Shown piece by piece: positions 63,453 to 64,000 of a stretch of 64,000 bases of DNA (within the stretch, counting starts at the first letter, position 1; the number at the start of each line of letters is the position of its first letter). Source of the DNA: Antribacter soli (lineage in GTDB: Bacteria > Actinomycetota > Actinomycetes > Actinomycetales > Cellulomonadaceae); the NCBI RefSeq assembly GCF_021568775.1, contig NZ_JAKGSG010000022.1, forward strand, positions 62,001-126,000, in the 5' to 3' direction. The translations under genes were made by a program, and so were the position numbers. The notes below the pieces were generated by a model that was given only the letters and a program-made list of their open reading frames with translations, ran no database searches and was not told where the DNA came from.

Positions 63453-64000
63453 TCAGGAGAAGCGCTCCTCGCGCTCCTTGACGACGCCCTTGCCGCGGCC
63501 GCCGTCGGCCGCGGCGTCCCACGTGAAGACCTCGGTGCCGGTGATGAAGACGTGCTCGGCGCGCGAGGTGACGTCGAGCGGGTCGCCCGACCAGACGACG
63601 ATGTCGCCGTCGAGACCCGGCGTCAGCGCTCCCACACGCGTGTCCAGGCCGAGGAACGACGCCGGGTTGACGGTCAGCGCCTCGATCGCGGTCTTCGGGT
63701 CCAGGCCCTCCTTGACGGCGAGCGAGGCCTGGTGCACCAGGAAGTTGATCGGCACGACGGGGTGGTCGGTCGTGATGGCGACGCGTACTCCGGCGGACGC
63801 GAGGCGGCCCAGGCTGGCGATCTCCCGGTGGCGCAGCTCGACCTTGGAGCGCGACGTGAACAGGGGCCCGAAGATGACAGGGACGTCCTTCTCGGCGAGC
63901 ACGTCGGCCAGGAACGCAGCCTCGGTGCCGTGGTTGATGACCAGGCGGTAGCCGAACTCGTCGGCGAGGCGCAGAGCCGTCGCGATGTCGTCGGCGCGGT
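63453..64000 (-). CDS. amidohydrolase family protein (5' part beyond the window)
   Basis: C-terminal ~182 residues of a metal-dependent amidohydrolase; the frame continues past the window edge. Visible motifs: VINHGTEAAFLADVLAE near the edge (with a metal-ligand type His), VAITTDHPVVPINFLVHQ (catalytic Asp), EALTVNPASFLGLDTRVGAL and PGLDGDIVVWSGDPLDVTSR. These belong to the imidazolonepropionase/dihydroorotase-like superfamily. The substrate cannot be assigned. It ends ERFS. About 50 bp separate it from the SRPBCC gene. Confidence 0.88.
   Translation of the reverse strand, partial: RADDIATALRLADEFGYRLVINHGTEAAFLADVLAEKDVPVIFGPLFTSRSKVELRHREIASLGRLASAGVRVAITTDHPVVPINFLVHQASLAVKEGLDPKTAIEALTVNPASFLGLDTRVGALTPGLDGDIVVWSGDPLDVTSRAEHVFITGTEVFTWDAAADGGRGKGVVKEREERFS

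Overview
The window is a GC-rich actinobacterial chromosome segment. The visibly GC-rich codon use, frequent GTG starts, leaderless-looking starts, a cysteine-free S18 protein, an Ino1 gene coupled to a PadR regulator, and a PASTA-tailed class A penicillin-binding protein point to Actinomycetota, most likely Micrococcales of the Cellulomonadaceae/Promicromonosporaceae type. That placement is inference, because no rRNA gene is present. I see no tRNA, rRNA, CRISPR array, insertion sequence, prophage or origin.

Layout. 0-6.5 kb: the end of a MATE exporter, an orphan winged-helix regulator and a very large secreted subtilisin-like protease. 6.6-8.4 kb: the ribosomal/ssb operon rpsF-ssb-rpsR-rplI (minus strand). 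8.7-13.5 kb: padR-ino1 (overlapping ATGA) divergent from a PASTA class A PBP. 13.6-17.2 kb: a small DUF7218-like protein and a DUF305 / LVIVD-repeat / DUF305 extracytoplasmic module. 17.2-21.6 kb: a CPBP-like membrane protein, the cstA-ybdD-type uptake pair and a rubredoxin/MBL protein. 21.8-26.1 kb: a NarL-type two-component system followed by a NatAB-type ABC exporter. 26.2-27.4 kb: an M15-type lipoprotein and a 54-residue orphan.

27.5-34.8 kb is the most distinctive region: four head-to-tail paralogues of a membrane-anchored PQQ-like beta-propeller. Three, and more weakly the fourth, begin with a short cytoplasmic motif of the form aromatic-x-F-D/E-L-V followed by acidic residues. One copy has the motif twice, and another has its last blade split into a separate overlapping frame.

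34.9-46 kb: housekeeping and accessory genes (nfo, an extended SDR, a DNA/RNA endonuclease, ppc, a CbiX-like chelatase, a two-domain VOC protein, a PolA-type 5'-3' exonuclease, paired crcB fluoride channels, a universal stress protein and a sigma factor fused to a SnoaL-like domain). 46-52 kb: a GAF/PP2C/ATPase phosphatase and a giant STAND-LuxR regulator with a small coupled gene. 52.3-57.2 kb: an unknown protein, a DGPF/YCII protein with its ECF42-type sigma factor, a probable TY-Chap-like protein and a PatB-like aminotransferase. 57.3-64 kb: a class B PBP with an NTF2-like domain, a lipoprotein, a SHOCT protein, a second NarL-type two-component system, an SRPBCC protein and the 3' part of an amidohydrolase.

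Several DNA-level patterns run across the window. (i) Thirteen starts have a TANNNT box ending 6-8 nt before the ATG/GTG, suggesting leaderless transcripts. (ii) Three tandem-repeat arrays each begin at the stop codon of a gene, and two of them (89-bp and 92-bp units) are recognisably related. (iii) A roughly 38-bp element recurs inside coding linkers. (iv) Four intergenic inverted repeats have arms of 24-31 bp, far longer than ordinary terminators.
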